From Rikenellaceae bacterium (GTDB lineage Bacteria; Bacteroidota; Bacteroidia; Bacteroidales; Rikenellaceae): a stretch of 42,677 nucleotides of DNA. The notes beneath the pieces are model-generated. The model worked only from the letters and a program-made list of their open reading frames with translations. It was not told the origin of the DNA and ran no database searches. The stretch covers positions 1-42,677 of the forward strand of contig SUZG01000014.1 in NCBI GenBank assembly GCA_015060015.1, written 5' to 3'. Below, in pieces: positions 34,813 to 42,677 of the stretch. The position numbers and the translations under genes are program-made. The number at the start of each line of letters is the position of its first letter. The first letter of the stretch is position 1.

Positions 34813-34896
34813 TGCCGTCAAATCGGCTAAAAATGGCCAAAAATGAGATGTTTTCAAAAATAAATCGTGCAATATCGTAAAAAACCGCGTGTAGAA

Positions 34897-34927
34897 TTGT
34901 TTATTTGCAAAATAAACACTACTTTTG
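34897..34927 (+). promoter_or_regulatory. Promoter of gyrA
   Basis: TACTTTTG at 34920-34927 with TTG at 34897-34899 about 20 bases upstream. Transcription from around 34934 leaves some 45 bases to the ATG at 34978. Confidence 0.65.
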
Positions 34928-34977
34928 TTTGTTAGATATATTGCGTTTGAAACGCTAATTTGGAAAACTTGAATTTT

Positions 34978-37560
34978 ATGTTGACTGAAGAAGAAAAGAA
35001 TGTCGAATTGACAGGGAAAATCGTCCCTATCAATATCGAGGAACAGATGAAAACGGCCTATATCGACTACTCGATGTCGGTTATCGTGTCGCGTGCGTTG
35101 CCCGATGTGCGTGATGGCTTGAAACCCGTACATCGCCGTATTCTGTACGATATGAGTGCCGAGCTTAACCTCTATTCCGATAAACCAACGCGTAAGTCTG
35201 CCCGTATTGTCGGTGATGTACTCGGTAAGTTCCACCCGCACGGCGACAACTCGGTTTATGAGGCTATGGTGCGTATGGCACAGGATTGGGCTATGCGTTA
35301 TCCTCTGGTAGAGGGTCAGGGTAACTTCGGCTCGGTGGATGGTGACTCGGCCGCAGCTATGCGTTATACCGAGGCCCGTATGCAGAAGATTACCGACGAG
35401 GTTATGGCCGATATCGATAAGGAGACTATCGATTGGACTACGAACTTCGACGATACTATCAAGGAGCCTACCGTATTGCCTACGAAGATTCCTTTGTTGC
35501 TGGTGAATGGTGCCAGCGGTATCGCCGTAGGTATGGCTACAAATATGGCTCCGCACAATCTGGGCGAGGTGATTGATGCCTGCTGTGCATATATCGACAA
35601 CCCGGAGTGTGAGTGTGAGGAGTTGTTGCAGTATGTGAAGGGTCCTGACTTCCCGACAGGAGCATTGATTTATGGCTACGAGGGTGTAAAGGAGGCTTTG
35701 CTGACAGGTCACGGTCGCGTGATGATGCGTGCAAAGGCCGAGATTGAGACTGCCGACAACGGTCACGAGACTATCATCATCACCGAGATTCCTTATATGG
35801 TCAATAAGGCCGAGTTGTGTAAGCGTATCGGCGAGATGGTCAATGAGAAGAAGCTGGAGGGTATCTCACATATCAACGATGAGAGTGACCGCAGCGGTAC
35901 CCGTATCGCTATTGAGATTAAGCGTGACGCATCGGCAAATGTCGTGCTGAATACCTTGTTCAAGAATACACAGTTGCAAACTTCGTTCGTGGTGAACAAC
36001 ATCGCTTTGGTGAATGGCCGTCCGATGTTGCTTAACTTGAAGGACTTGATCAAGCACTTCGTTGAGCATCGTCACGATGTTGTGGTACGTCGCACCCGCT
36101 TTGACTTGCGTAAGGCTCAGGAACGTATGCATATCGTTCAGGGCTTGATTATCGCCCAGCAGAATATTGACGAGATAGTTCACATTATCAGGTCTTCACG
36201 CAGCACCGATATCGCCAAGCAGTCATTGCAGGAACGCTTCGGTTTGAGTGAGCTTCAATCGGCCGCTATCGTCGAGATGCGTCTGCGTCAATTGACCGGT
36301 TTGGAGGTAGAGAAGCTGGAGAACGAACATACGGAGCTGGAACGTAAGATTAACTACTTCAACGAGGTTTTGGCAAGCGTGGAGATGCAGTTGCAGATTG
36401 TGAAGGATGAGCTTATGGAGGTCAAGGCAACCTATGGCGACGAACGTCGTACCGAGATTGTCTACTCTTCAGAGGAGTTCAACCCCGAGGACTTCTATGC
36501 CGATGAGGATATGGTTATCACCATCTCTCACCTCGGTTACATCAAGCGTACGCCTCTTGCCGAGTACCGCACACAGAACCGTGGCGGCGTAGGTGTGAAG
36601 GGTAGTGCTACCCGCGATGAGGACTTCATCGAGCATATCTATGTGGCTTCAATGCACAATACAATGATGTTCTTCACCGAGAAGGGCCGTTGCTATTGGT
36701 TGAAGGTTTATCAGATTCCGGAGGGAACACGCACATCGAAGGGCCGTGCAATTCAGAATATCATTCAGATTGAGCCCGATGATAAGGTTCGTGCCTATAT
36801 CAACACCAAGAACCTCAACGATGCGGAGTATATCAACTCTAACTTTATCGTGATGTGTACCCGCGAGGGTGTAATCAAGAAGACCAAGTTGGAGGCTTAC
36901 TCTCGTCCTCGCCAGAATGGTGTGAATGCTATCGTTATCCGCGAGGGCGACCAGCTTATCGAAGCGAAGATTACCAGCGGTGAGGCAGAGGTTATGATTG
37001 CAGCACGCGGCGGTAAGGCTATCCGCTTCAATGAGAATACAGTTCGTCCTATCGGTCGTGTAGGTGCCGGTGTTCGCGGTATCTCGCTGGATGAGGGCGA
37101 CGAGGTTGTAGGAATGATCTGCATCGAGCCCGACTCAAAGCAGGATGTGCTGGTATTGTCGGAGAACGGTTACGGTAAGCGTACCGATTTGGATGAGTAT
37201 CGTATTACGAACCGTGGCGGTAAGGGTGTCAAGACCATTAATATTACCGAGAAGACGGGTGACCTGATATCAATTCAGGCCGTTACAGACGAGAACGATT
37301 TGATGATTATCAATAAGTCGGGTGTTACAATCCGCACGAAGGTTAATCAGATTCGTCTGGCAGGCCGTGCTACACAGGGCGTGAGAATCATCAACTTGCG
37401 TGAGGGTGACGCTATTGCTTCGGTTATGGCTGTCCCCGTGAGTGAGGATGAGGATATCGAGAGTGCTGATGTTATTGCACAGGAGGGCATTGAAGGCGAG
37501 GTTGTCGTGACTTCGGAGGCTCCGGTTGCAGAGGCTGCACAGACCGATGCCGCAGAGTAA
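34978..37560 (+). CDS. gyrA: DNA gyrase subunit A
   Basis: 860 residues from ATG 34978 (a TTG at 34960 is in frame). The breakage-reunion domain has catalytic Y130 ([12 protein letters not shown]), and the C-terminal wrapping domain shows repeated blades ending in NRGGVGVKG and NRGGKGVKT. The latter (TNRGGKG) is the GyrA box, distinguishing it from ParC. The quinolone region reads [12 protein letters not shown]: Asn91 and Glu95 replace E. coli Ser83 and Asp87. A short acidic tail ([15 protein letters not shown]) closes the protein. It introduces negative supercoils with GyrB, which is not in the window. Monocistronic. Confidence 0.96.
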   Translation: MLTEEEKNVELTGKIVPINIEEQMKTAYIDYSMSVIVSRALPDVRDGLKPVHRRILYDMSAELNLYSDKPTRKSARIVGDVLGKFHPHGDNSVYEAMVRMAQDWAMRYPLVEGQGNFGSVDGDSAAAMRYTEARMQKITDEVMADIDKETIDWTTNFDDTIKEPTVLPTKIPLLLVNGASGIAVGMATNMAPHNLGEVIDACCAYIDNPECECEELLQYVKGPDFPTGALIYGYEGVKEALLTGHGRVMMRAKAEIETADNGHETIIITEIPYMVNKAELCKRIGEMVNEKKLEGISHINDESDRSGTRIAIEIKRDASANVVLNTLFKNTQLQTSFVVNNIALVNGRPMLLNLKDLIKHFVEHRHDVVVRRTRFDLRKAQERMHIVQGLIIAQQNIDEIVHIIRSSRSTDIAKQSLQERFGLSELQSAAIVEMRLRQLTGLEVEKLENEHTELERKINYFNEVLASVEMQLQIVKDELMEVKATYGDERRTEIVYSSEEFNPEDFYADEDMVITISHLGYIKRTPLAEYRTQNRGGVGVKGSATRDEDFIEHIYVASMHNTMMFFTEKGRCYWLKVYQIPEGTRTSKGRAIQNIIQIEPDDKVRAYINTKNLNDAEYINSNFIVMCTREGVIKKTKLEAYSRPRQNGVNAIVIREGDQLIEAKITSGEAEVMIAARGGKAIRFNENTVRPIGRVGAGVRGISLDEGDEVVGMICIEPDSKQDVLVLSENGYGKRTDLDEYRITNRGGKGVKTINITEKTGDLISIQAVTDENDLMIINKSGVTIRTKVNQIRLAGRATQGVRIINLREGDAIASVMAVPVSEDEDIESADVIAQEGIEGEVVVTSEAPVAEAAQTDAAE

Positions 37561-37620
37561 AAAATAAGTTATACAATAAAAATAAAAGAAAACACGTTTT
37601 ACATTAAAAAGAAATTAATT

Positions 37621-38988
37621 ATGAAAAGATTAATTTTCGCGGTATTGGCTGTAATGGTTATGGCGGTACCAATGGCAAATGCCCAGAAGGTAAACAAGAG
37701 TGCAATTGAGGCAAAGTTGGAGAAGGCTGATGCTGCCGTAGCTGATGCAAAGAAGGGCACAAAGGCTGCTACTTGGATTGCTCGTGGTAAGGCTTACTAT
37801 GAGGCTGCCAATGTTGCAACAAAGGATTTGTTCGTAGGTATGTCAATGGATGATATGCAGTTGTATCTTGGCGAGCCTATCGAGGGACATCCCAATGTAG
37901 TAGTAAACAATATTGTTTGCAACGAGTGGGTATATCCTTGGGTTAAGGTTTATACTAACGAGCACCACCGCGTAGTATCTTGGGTTACTACCCAGAATAT
38001 TCGTGACGACAAAGATTTGGGTAAGATTGCTTTGGAGTCTTTCAACAAGGCTTACGAGTTGGATAACAACGTAGCAAAGAAGCTCGGTGAGGATATGAAC
38101 AACTTGGCGAACTTCTATAAGGTTAGAGGTAATGTAGCTACCGACTTCAAGGAGTATTTGTCTGCTGCAAGCGACTATCTGACTGCTTATGACGTGCAGA
38201 AGAGCCCTGCTTATACAGGTGAGAAGAATCACGATCTTCCTTATATCGCAGGTTATCTCTACACTGTTGATGGTCAGACTAACCCCGCATCTTTGGAGAA
38301 GGGTATCGCAGCTTTGAGTGATGCTCTTGCTGCCGGCTACACTGACGAGAAGGGTGATATCTACAACTACCTCTATTTATGCTACTACTTGCAGAAGGAT
38401 TCTCCCGTTCGTGCTGCGAACTTGGAACGTGCAAAGCAGGTATTGATGGAGGGTTTGGCAAAGTTCCCCAACAACGATAGCATCGTAGAGGGTCTTATCA
38501 ATATCTACACCGACAGCGAGGCTAACGTAGGTAACCCTGCTGACCTTGTAGAGATGGTTGACAAGGCTTTGGAGCGCGATCCCAAGAACAGCGGTTTGTG
38601 GTATGGCCGTGGCCGTATCTTCTACAGCTTGCAGGATTTCGATCAGGCTATCGAGTCTTTCAAGAAGGTTGTTGAGATTAACCCCGATGATGCTTACACT
38701 TGGTACTACATTGGTTACTTCTATGTAAACAAGGCTGATGCTATGAACGAGGAGTTCAACAAGCGTGATATCAAGAGCAAGAAGGAGTGGGACGAGGGTC
38801 AGGCATCTATCCTTGCAGTATATAACGAGGCTCTTCCTTATATGGAGAAGGCTTATGAGATGAAACCCGAGTTCAGCTTCGTTGAGACTTTGAAGGCTTT
38901 GACATTCCGTCTTCGCGACCAGGAGGGTATGATGGAGAAGTACGAGATGTACAACGCTATCTACAAGGAGTTGCAGAATAAGCAGTAG
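37621..38988 (+). CDS. Secreted TPR-repeat protein with a BamE/SmpA-like segment
   Basis: 455 residues with a signal peptide (MKRLIFAVLAVMVMAVPMANAQ, cleaved near residue 22) and no lipobox. Residues 71-122 (GMSMDDMQLYLGEP, NEWVYPWVKVYTNEHHRVVSWV) follow the pattern of BamE/SmpA domains: a G-x-s-x-x-x-v start, LGxP, then W-x-Y and a beta hairpin. Several TPR units follow; two clear ones are NSGLWYGRGRIFYSLQDFDQAIESFKKVVEINPDD and an adjoining DAYTWYYIGYFYVNK. The gene starts 60 bases after gyrA but ends in its own terminator. Codon choice seems strongly biased toward frequent codons, suggesting high expression. Function is unknown; a periplasmic scaffold is inferred. Confidence 0.8.
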   Translation: MKRLIFAVLAVMVMAVPMANAQKVNKSAIEAKLEKADAAVADAKKGTKAATWIARGKAYYEAANVATKDLFVGMSMDDMQLYLGEPIEGHPNVVVNNIVCNEWVYPWVKVYTNEHHRVVSWVTTQNIRDDKDLGKIALESFNKAYELDNNVAKKLGEDMNNLANFYKVRGNVATDFKEYLSAASDYLTAYDVQKSPAYTGEKNHDLPYIAGYLYTVDGQTNPASLEKGIAALSDALAAGYTDEKGDIYNYLYLCYYLQKDSPVRAANLERAKQVLMEGLAKFPNNDSIVEGLINIYTDSEANVGNPADLVEMVDKALERDPKNSGLWYGRGRIFYSLQDFDQAIESFKKVVEINPDDAYTWYYIGYFYVNKADAMNEEFNKRDIKSKKEWDEGQASILAVYNEALPYMEKAYEMKPEFSFVETLKALTFRLRDQEGMMEKYEMYNAIYKELQNKQ

Positions 38989-39026
38989 TCTGTCGTTAAG
39001 CAGATTTAGTTGATAATTTGATAATT

Positions 39027-39057
39027 GGTGGTCCGAATGTCGGGCCACCTTTTTTTT
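39027..39057 (+). terminator. Terminator of the TPR gene
   Basis: GGTGGTCCG (39027-39035) pairs with CGGGCCACC (39041-39049, one G-T), followed by eight T. Confidence 0.9.
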
Positions 39058-39153
39058 GCGTAATTTTAGGCTTGTCATCGCTGTAAATGCATGTGGTAGG
39101 GGTGGTAGTTGGACCTGTGGGGTGAAATGTTATGCTGGGGCAATGACCCTGAT

Positions 39154-39185
39154 TTTGTAAAAAAGAAATTTTTAGCATAACTTTG
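39154..39185 (+). promoter_or_regulatory. Promoter of the LytTR regulator
   Basis: TTTG at 39154-39157, a 20-base spacer and TAACTTTG at 39178-39185. The ATG at 39219 lies 33 bases downstream. Confidence 0.72.
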
Positions 39186-39218
39186 TATCAGTATTGATAA
39201 TAGTTACATTGAGAATAT

Positions 39219-40079
39219 ATGACACCAATACCTTCTTTTATATATAAGAAATCAAACCAGGTGACGATGATCGTCTTCGTGCCGATCTTTGCGTTGGTTT
39301 TTATCAATATCTATCGCCCGCTGGACTTCGATAAGATTGATGCTGATTTCCTCTCGTGGCTGAATATATCGCGAGAGCTGGCCGTGCAGCTTATTACTAT
39401 CCTGATGATTTTGGTGGGTATGGCGGTGGTGGCCATCAGCCGTAGTATTATGTGGTGGTACACCCGCGATAAGCGAAGAACGCTGTCGTATGTCACATAT
39501 ATCGCGTGGGTGGCATTGGAGATATTGATTATGGCCGGTATATTTACCGTTGCTGCCATATTCACCGATACGGGCAAGGATGTCCTTACACTGTTCCATA
39601 ACTCGTTGATGAAGACGGTGTTGATTCTGCTCATCCCTTATGTGTTGTGTTATGTCTATTTTATTTGGCAGGAGAGGGTATATCAGTTGCGAGTTATCAG
39701 AGAACGTTTGGCAGAGAATGAAACGGTATTGCAGGCCGCGTATATTCAGATATTGGACGATAAGGGCGATATGCGTCTTTCAGTAAGACGAGAGAATCTC
39801 TTGTTGATAGAGTCGGCTGATAACTACGTATGCGTATGGTATCTGAATAATAATATGCCTAAAAAACTTATGGTGCGTAATACGATGAAACAGTTGGCGG
39901 AACAGCTTGCGGATAGCAAGGTTGTCAGATGCCATCGTTCATATATGGTCAATCTGGATGCTATCAAGGTCTTGCGACGCGAGAAAGAGGGTATCTTTAT
40001 TGAGCTTGGCATTGAGGGCGTTCCCGATATCCCAATCTCAAAAACTTACTCTGCAAGCATCAATCAGTGGCTGAATTAG
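39219..40079 (+). CDS. Membrane-anchored LytTR-domain transcription regulator
   Basis: 286 residues. The N-terminal half holds four hydrophobic segments (about residues 16-30, 55-75, 88-110 and 128-148). A coiled linker (YQLRVIRERLAENETVLQAAY) leads to a C-terminal LytTR DNA-binding domain (LLLIESADNYVCVWYLN, VRCHRSYMVNLDAIKVLRREKEGIFIEL). Membrane LytTR proteins are common in Bacteroidetes and usually act without a separate histidine kinase. A direct repeat at 40105-40140 just after its stop may be its operator. The signal sensed is unknown. Confidence 0.9.
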   Translation: MTPIPSFIYKKSNQVTMIVFVPIFALVFINIYRPLDFDKIDADFLSWLNISRELAVQLITILMILVGMAVVAISRSIMWWYTRDKRRTLSYVTYIAWVALEILIMAGIFTVAAIFTDTGKDVLTLFHNSLMKTVLILLIPYVLCYVYFIWQERVYQLRVIRERLAENETVLQAAYIQILDDKGDMRLSVRRENLLLIESADNYVCVWYLNNNMPKKLMVRNTMKQLAEQLADSKVVRCHRSYMVNLDAIKVLRREKEGIFIELGIEGVPDIPISKTYSASINQWLN

Positions 40080-40104
40080 TGTCGGTGGTAAAATCTGATT
40101 TATT

Positions 40105-40140
40105 GATTTTTGCCCCTTATTTTGTAATTTTACCCCTTAT
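40105..40140 (+). repeat. Direct repeat, possible LytTR operator
   Basis: TGCCCCTTAT at 40111 and TACCCCTTAT at 40131 are 20 bases apart, each preceded by a T-rich stretch. A weaker third match (TAGTCCCTAT) begins near 40148. LytTR proteins bind paired direct repeats about two helical turns apart, so this layout fits. It lies between the LytTR gene and the acyl-CoA ligase gene. The binding claim is inferred. Confidence 0.4.
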
Positions 40141-40238
40141 AGCGATTTAGTCCCTATCGCAGGGTGTGCATCACTTTTATTTCCCTCTTGAAAATATATG
40201 TGCGATATTCGCAGTGTGAAAACATTTAGCGAATAGAT

Positions 40239-41906
40239 ATGGTACATCATTTAAGTATTTTGAAGAAGAACTTCTTGCGTCACTATCTGACAATTTTGCA
40301 GACAGCTATTCGTCGCAAGTGGAACGAGCCTGCGTTGAGTGATTACAAGGGCGATGTCTTTACATTCGCTGACATCGCAACGCGAATCTCAAAGCTACAT
40401 TTCGTCTTTGACCGCTTGGGTGTGAAACCCGGCGATAAGGTTGCGTTGGCGTCGAAGAACAGTGCTCGCTGGGCAACAAGTTTTATGGCTGCGGCGACTT
40501 ATCGTGCTGTCGCAGTTCCTATTCTTAATGATTTTACGCCCGAGGCTATCTCTGGACTGGTTAATCACTCGGAGAGTGTTGTGCTCTTTACCGACTCTGC
40601 AACCTGGGAGGCTATGCCGAAGGAGTTGCCAAATCTGTTGGCCGTAATTGATGTTGATACCTTCACGTCCCTCTATTCAAAGAATGGCAAGTTGGTAGAG
40701 TTAATCGCCGAGAGTGAGGCTACAATGCCGGCTGTATATCCGGAGTCAATGAAAGAGGCTGTTACCAACTATGTATTTGGCGATATTGATGACCTTGCTA
40801 TTATCAACTACACGTCTGGTACGACAAGTTCGCCGAAGGGCGTTATGCTTACAGCACGCAATATCTCGGCAAATATTGAGTTTGCATTGAGCCGTATTCC
40901 TATTCAGGATGGCGACAGAACCCTCTCAATGCTTCCTATGGCACACATGTATGGTATGGCCTTCGAGTTTATCTATCCGTTGTGTGGTGGTGGTCATATT
41001 ACATTTTTGGGTAAGACTCCTACGCCCACAATCCTTATGCAGGCATTGGCAGATGTTAAGCCCTATATCCTGATTACCGTACCTTTGGTATTGGAGAAGA
41101 TTTTCAAGGGTAAGGTTATGCCAACATTGCAGAAACCGGCTTTGCGTGTCCTGACAGCAATCCCCGGTGTGCGTAACCTTATATATAAGAAGGTGCGTAC
41201 GCAGCTTATGACCGTATTTGGAGGAAATCTTCGTTCAATTGTGCTTGGCGGTGCTGCGTTGAGCCGTCCTGTCGAGGAGGTTGTGAAGAAGATTGGTTTG
41301 CCTTACACCGTTGGTTATGGTATGACCGAGTGTGCTCCGCTTATTGGTTATTCGCCCTGGGAGTCGTTCCGTTTGGGCTCTTGCGGTCGTGCTACCGATA
41401 ATGTAGAGGTGCGTATTGACTCGGAGGATGCACAGCGTAAGGTTGGTGAGATTCAGGTGCGTGGCGACAATGTTATGCAGGGATATTATAAGAACCCCGA
41501 GGCTACGGCTGCCGCATTTACCGAGGATGGCTGGTTGCGTACGGGTGACCTGGGTATCATCGACAAGAAGGGCAATATCTTCATCAAGGGCCGTAGTAAG
41601 TGTATGATTCTTTCGGCTAACGGTCAGAATATCTACCCCGAGGAGATTGAGAGTCTGTTGAACGCCATGCCTCACGTTGGCGAGTCGCTGATTGTGGATA
41701 GAGGTCATACGCTGGTTGCGTTGGTGGCCCTTACGCCCGACGACCAGAAAGCTGATCGCGAGGAGGTTAAGGCTGCATTGGAGTTTAACCGCGTGGAGTT
41801 GAACAAGGTGCTGCCCAATTATAGCCAGGTTGCAAAGATTGAGATTCAGGAGGGTGGCTTTGAGCATACTCCCAAGCAGTCAATCAAGCGTTTTATGTAT
41901 AAATAG
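40239..41906 (+). CDS. Long-chain fatty-acid-CoA ligase / AMP-dependent synthetase
   Basis: 555 residues. The AMP-binding P-loop is INYTSGTTSSPKGVML, and the acyl-AMP motifs VGYGMTECAPLIG, LRTGDLG and the C-terminal lysine region KQSIKRFMYK are present. The domain order is that of ANL-superfamily ligases: N-domain to about residue 435, then a short C-domain. The substrate is likely a fatty acid (the family form in Bacteroidales is annotated long-chain acyl-CoA synthetase), but aryl or other acids cannot be excluded. A 7-bp inverted repeat (40206-40212, 40229-40235) lies just before the ATG and could affect initiation. Co-regulation with the LytTR protein is inferred. Confidence 0.9.
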   Translation: MVHHLSILKKNFLRHYLTILQTAIRRKWNEPALSDYKGDVFTFADIATRISKLHFVFDRLGVKPGDKVALASKNSARWATSFMAAATYRAVAVPILNDFTPEAISGLVNHSESVVLFTDSATWEAMPKELPNLLAVIDVDTFTSLYSKNGKLVELIAESEATMPAVYPESMKEAVTNYVFGDIDDLAIINYTSGTTSSPKGVMLTARNISANIEFALSRIPIQDGDRTLSMLPMAHMYGMAFEFIYPLCGGGHITFLGKTPTPTILMQALADVKPYILITVPLVLEKIFKGKVMPTLQKPALRVLTAIPGVRNLIYKKVRTQLMTVFGGNLRSIVLGGAALSRPVEEVVKKIGLPYTVGYGMTECAPLIGYSPWESFRLGSCGRATDNVEVRIDSEDAQRKVGEIQVRGDNVMQGYYKNPEATAAAFTEDGWLRTGDLGIIDKKGNIFIKGRSKCMILSANGQNIYPEEIESLLNAMPHVGESLIVDRGHTLVALVALTPDDQKADREEVKAALEFNRVELNKVLPNYSQVAKIEIQEGGFEHTPKQSIKRFMYK

Positions 41907-41941
41907 GCCAACAACCAGCAATTCTGATATAATTATAGTAG

Positions 41942-41975
41942 AGCCGCCCGACAATCTTTGTCGGGTGGCTTTTTT
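41942..41975 (+). terminator. Terminator of the acyl-CoA ligase gene
   Basis: A 12-bp stem (41942-41953 with 41959-41970, one G-T), loop of five, followed by a T-run. Confidence 0.92.
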
Positions 41976-42081
41976 GTTTGGTGTGCCGTTCTATGTGTGG
42001 CTTGATTTTGGTGTTTTTGGTGCGATAAAAGGTGTAAAATGAATAAAATTGATATAAAAATTAAATAAAATTAAAGAAAAG

Positions 42082-42112
42082 TTTGATTTTATTAAAATTT
42101 GTTTTACTTTTG
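42082..42112 (+). promoter_or_regulatory. Promoter of the DUF2089 gene
   Basis: TTTG at 42082-42085, exactly 19 bases and TACTTTTG at 42105-42112: a full match to the Bacteroidetes consensus. The ATG at 42139 is 26 bases downstream. Confidence 0.8.
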
Positions 42113-42138
42113 TGCCAGAAACCTTAAACAAAGTGATT

Positions 42139-42414
42139 ATGAATAGTATTAAAAAATTACCAACAACCTGTCCTGCGTGTGGCGGGATGTTGCACATCCA
42201 GGCGATGGGTTGCGAAGCGTGCGGCACTCGTATCGAAGGGGTTTTCCCATTGATTAAATTGAATCAACTTTCGAGTGAGGAGTTGCAGTTTGTGCTGGAC
42301 TTTGTGATGTGTAGCGGCTCTTTGAAGGAGATGGCTGCGAAGTTGAAGTTGAGTTATCCGACTGTGAGAAATCGCCTTGATGACATTATTGCGGTATTGA
42401 AGCAAGAGGAGTAG
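42139..42414 (+). CDS. DUF2089-family zinc-ribbon/HTH protein
   Basis: 91 residues from the ATG at 42139. The frame opens upstream at 42112, but that position is the promoter. An N-terminal zinc ribbon (TCPACGG, then CEACGTRIEG) is followed by a helix-turn-helix (LKEMAAKLKLSYPTVRNRLDDIIAVLK). This is the layout of DUF2089 proteins, presumed DNA-binding regulators. These often precede small membrane proteins they may control. The gene downstream here is a secreted protein with its own C-tract promoter. Function is not established. Confidence 0.88.
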   Translation: MNSIKKLPTTCPACGGMLHIQAMGCEACGTRIEGVFPLIKLNQLSSEELQFVLDFVMCSGSLKEMAAKLKLSYPTVRNRLDDIIAVLKQEE

Positions 42415-42454
42415 TAAAAAGAAAATTCTAACCTAAAATATATAACGTAAATTA

Positions 42455-42490
42455 TTTGTATTTCTGCCCCCCCCCACCCGATTATATTTG
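42455..42490 (+). promoter_or_regulatory. C9-containing promoter of the last gene, possible phase-variable switch
   Basis: TTTG at 42455-42458 and TATATTTG at 42483-42490 are 24 bases apart. The spacer contains nine consecutive C (42467-42475). The usual spacer is 19-20 bases. A change in C number would alter promoter spacing directly. The ATG at 42541 lies 50 bases downstream of the -7 element. Confidence 0.5.
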
Positions 42491-42540
42491 TAGTGCATAT
42501 AAAAGAATTTTGTAAGTTTGTAATCAAAAATAGAGCATTT

Positions 42541-42677
42541 ATGAAACGATCATTAACACTATTTGTCATTGGCTTTTTTTCTTTATCCATAGGACATACA
42601 CAGGAGATTGCAAAATCGGAAAGTTGGTCTGGTGGAATTACAGTAGGAAAAAGAGAACTAAATATTGGTTTTGTAAT
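42541..42677 (+). CDS. Secreted protein, N-terminal part only
   Basis: 45 codons are visible before the window ends. The signal peptide MKRSLTLFVIGFFSLSIGHTQ is clear. The mature start (SWSGGITVGKRELNIGFV) resembles the N-terminal beta-strand of secreted Bacteroidetes alpha/beta hydrolases, where a W-x-G then hydrophobic strand pattern is common; this is a weak guess. The rest of the gene is outside the window. The promoter with a C9 tract immediately upstream is the notable feature. Confidence 0.65.
   Translation, partial: MKRSLTLFVIGFFSLSIGHTQEIAKSESWSGGITVGKRELNIGFV

Noticed and set aside
34747..35766. Antisense open frame of 339 codons over the gyrA start
   Set aside because: Covers the gyrA promoter and N-terminus in antisense; His/Leu-rich low-complexity translation without motifs.
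40206..40235. Inverted repeat TATTCGC/GCGAATA before the acyl-CoA ligase start
   Set aside because: Seven-base arms with a 16-base gap are too weak to call as a regulatory element.

Overview
The window looks like a chromosomal segment from a member of the Bacteroidota, most likely the order Bacteroidales. An Alistipes/Rikenellaceae-like genus is a guess from gene content, not shown directly. The evidence is as follows. Many genes are preceded by the Bacteroidetes -7 element TAnnTTTG, several with a TTTG-type -33 element 19-20 bases upstream. Shine-Dalgarno sequences are mostly absent. Protein types include a carboxypeptidase-regulatory-domain TonB receptor, a TonB_C mosaic protein, a membrane LytTR regulator, a PG0541-like transporter-associated protein and a fused FtcD. 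Base composition is near balanced and even. Almost everything reads as housekeeping DNA; the clearest mobile trace is the 3' end of an IS30-family transposase at the left edge.

Layout. 1-1319: transposase tail, then a secreted TonB_C/plug-like mosaic protein. 1495-8117: a TetR regulator followed by a tripartite RND efflux pump (TolC-like, lipoprotein MFP, RND) and a small PII-like partner whose stop codon lies in a 21-bp tandem repeat. 8257-12012 (minus): recQ, a DEDD 3'-5' exonuclease and an RlmI-type rRNA methyltransferase, tightly packed. 12059-15317: a putative metal-handling operon (His/Cys-rich anchored protein, TonB receptor with a Cys-rich plug, secreted HMA protein). 15395-16922: an ECF sigma factor with an overlapping membrane gene, diverging from another membrane gene. 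Both sides carry the same AAC-N16-CGTC promoter. 17044-17766 (minus): an MBL-fold hydrolase. 17903-24371: histidine utilisation operon ftcD-hutU-hutH-hutI, ended by a strong terminator. 24531-25339: plsC. 25374-34754: a long co-directional run parE-parC-aroK-murI-ftsK-lolA-like, ended by a terminator. 34897-37560: gyrA. 37621-38988: an abundant-looking TPR lipoprotein-free secreted protein with a BamE/SmpA-like segment. 39154-40079: LytTR membrane regulator. 40239-41906: long-chain acyl-CoA ligase. 42082-42414: DUF2089 regulator. 42541-end: a truncated secreted protein behind a promoter containing a C9 tract.

How the genes work together. The hut operon converts histidine to glutamate and passes the one-carbon unit to tetrahydrofolate through FtcD. 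The efflux module and metal receptor module are envelope transport systems with local regulators or accessory proteins. The sigma factor appears to drive its own operon and the divergent gene. Topoisomerase IV and gyrase subunits, FtsK and RecQ are core chromosome maintenance.

The observations I would check first are: mirrored ECF promoters; a possible phase-variable promoter at the right edge; the metal-binding three-gene operon; a clamp-binding-like C-terminus on ParC; and altered quinolone-pocket residues in both GyrA and ParC. No tRNA, rRNA or CRISPR array was found, and no gene-free stretch longer than 300 bases exists.
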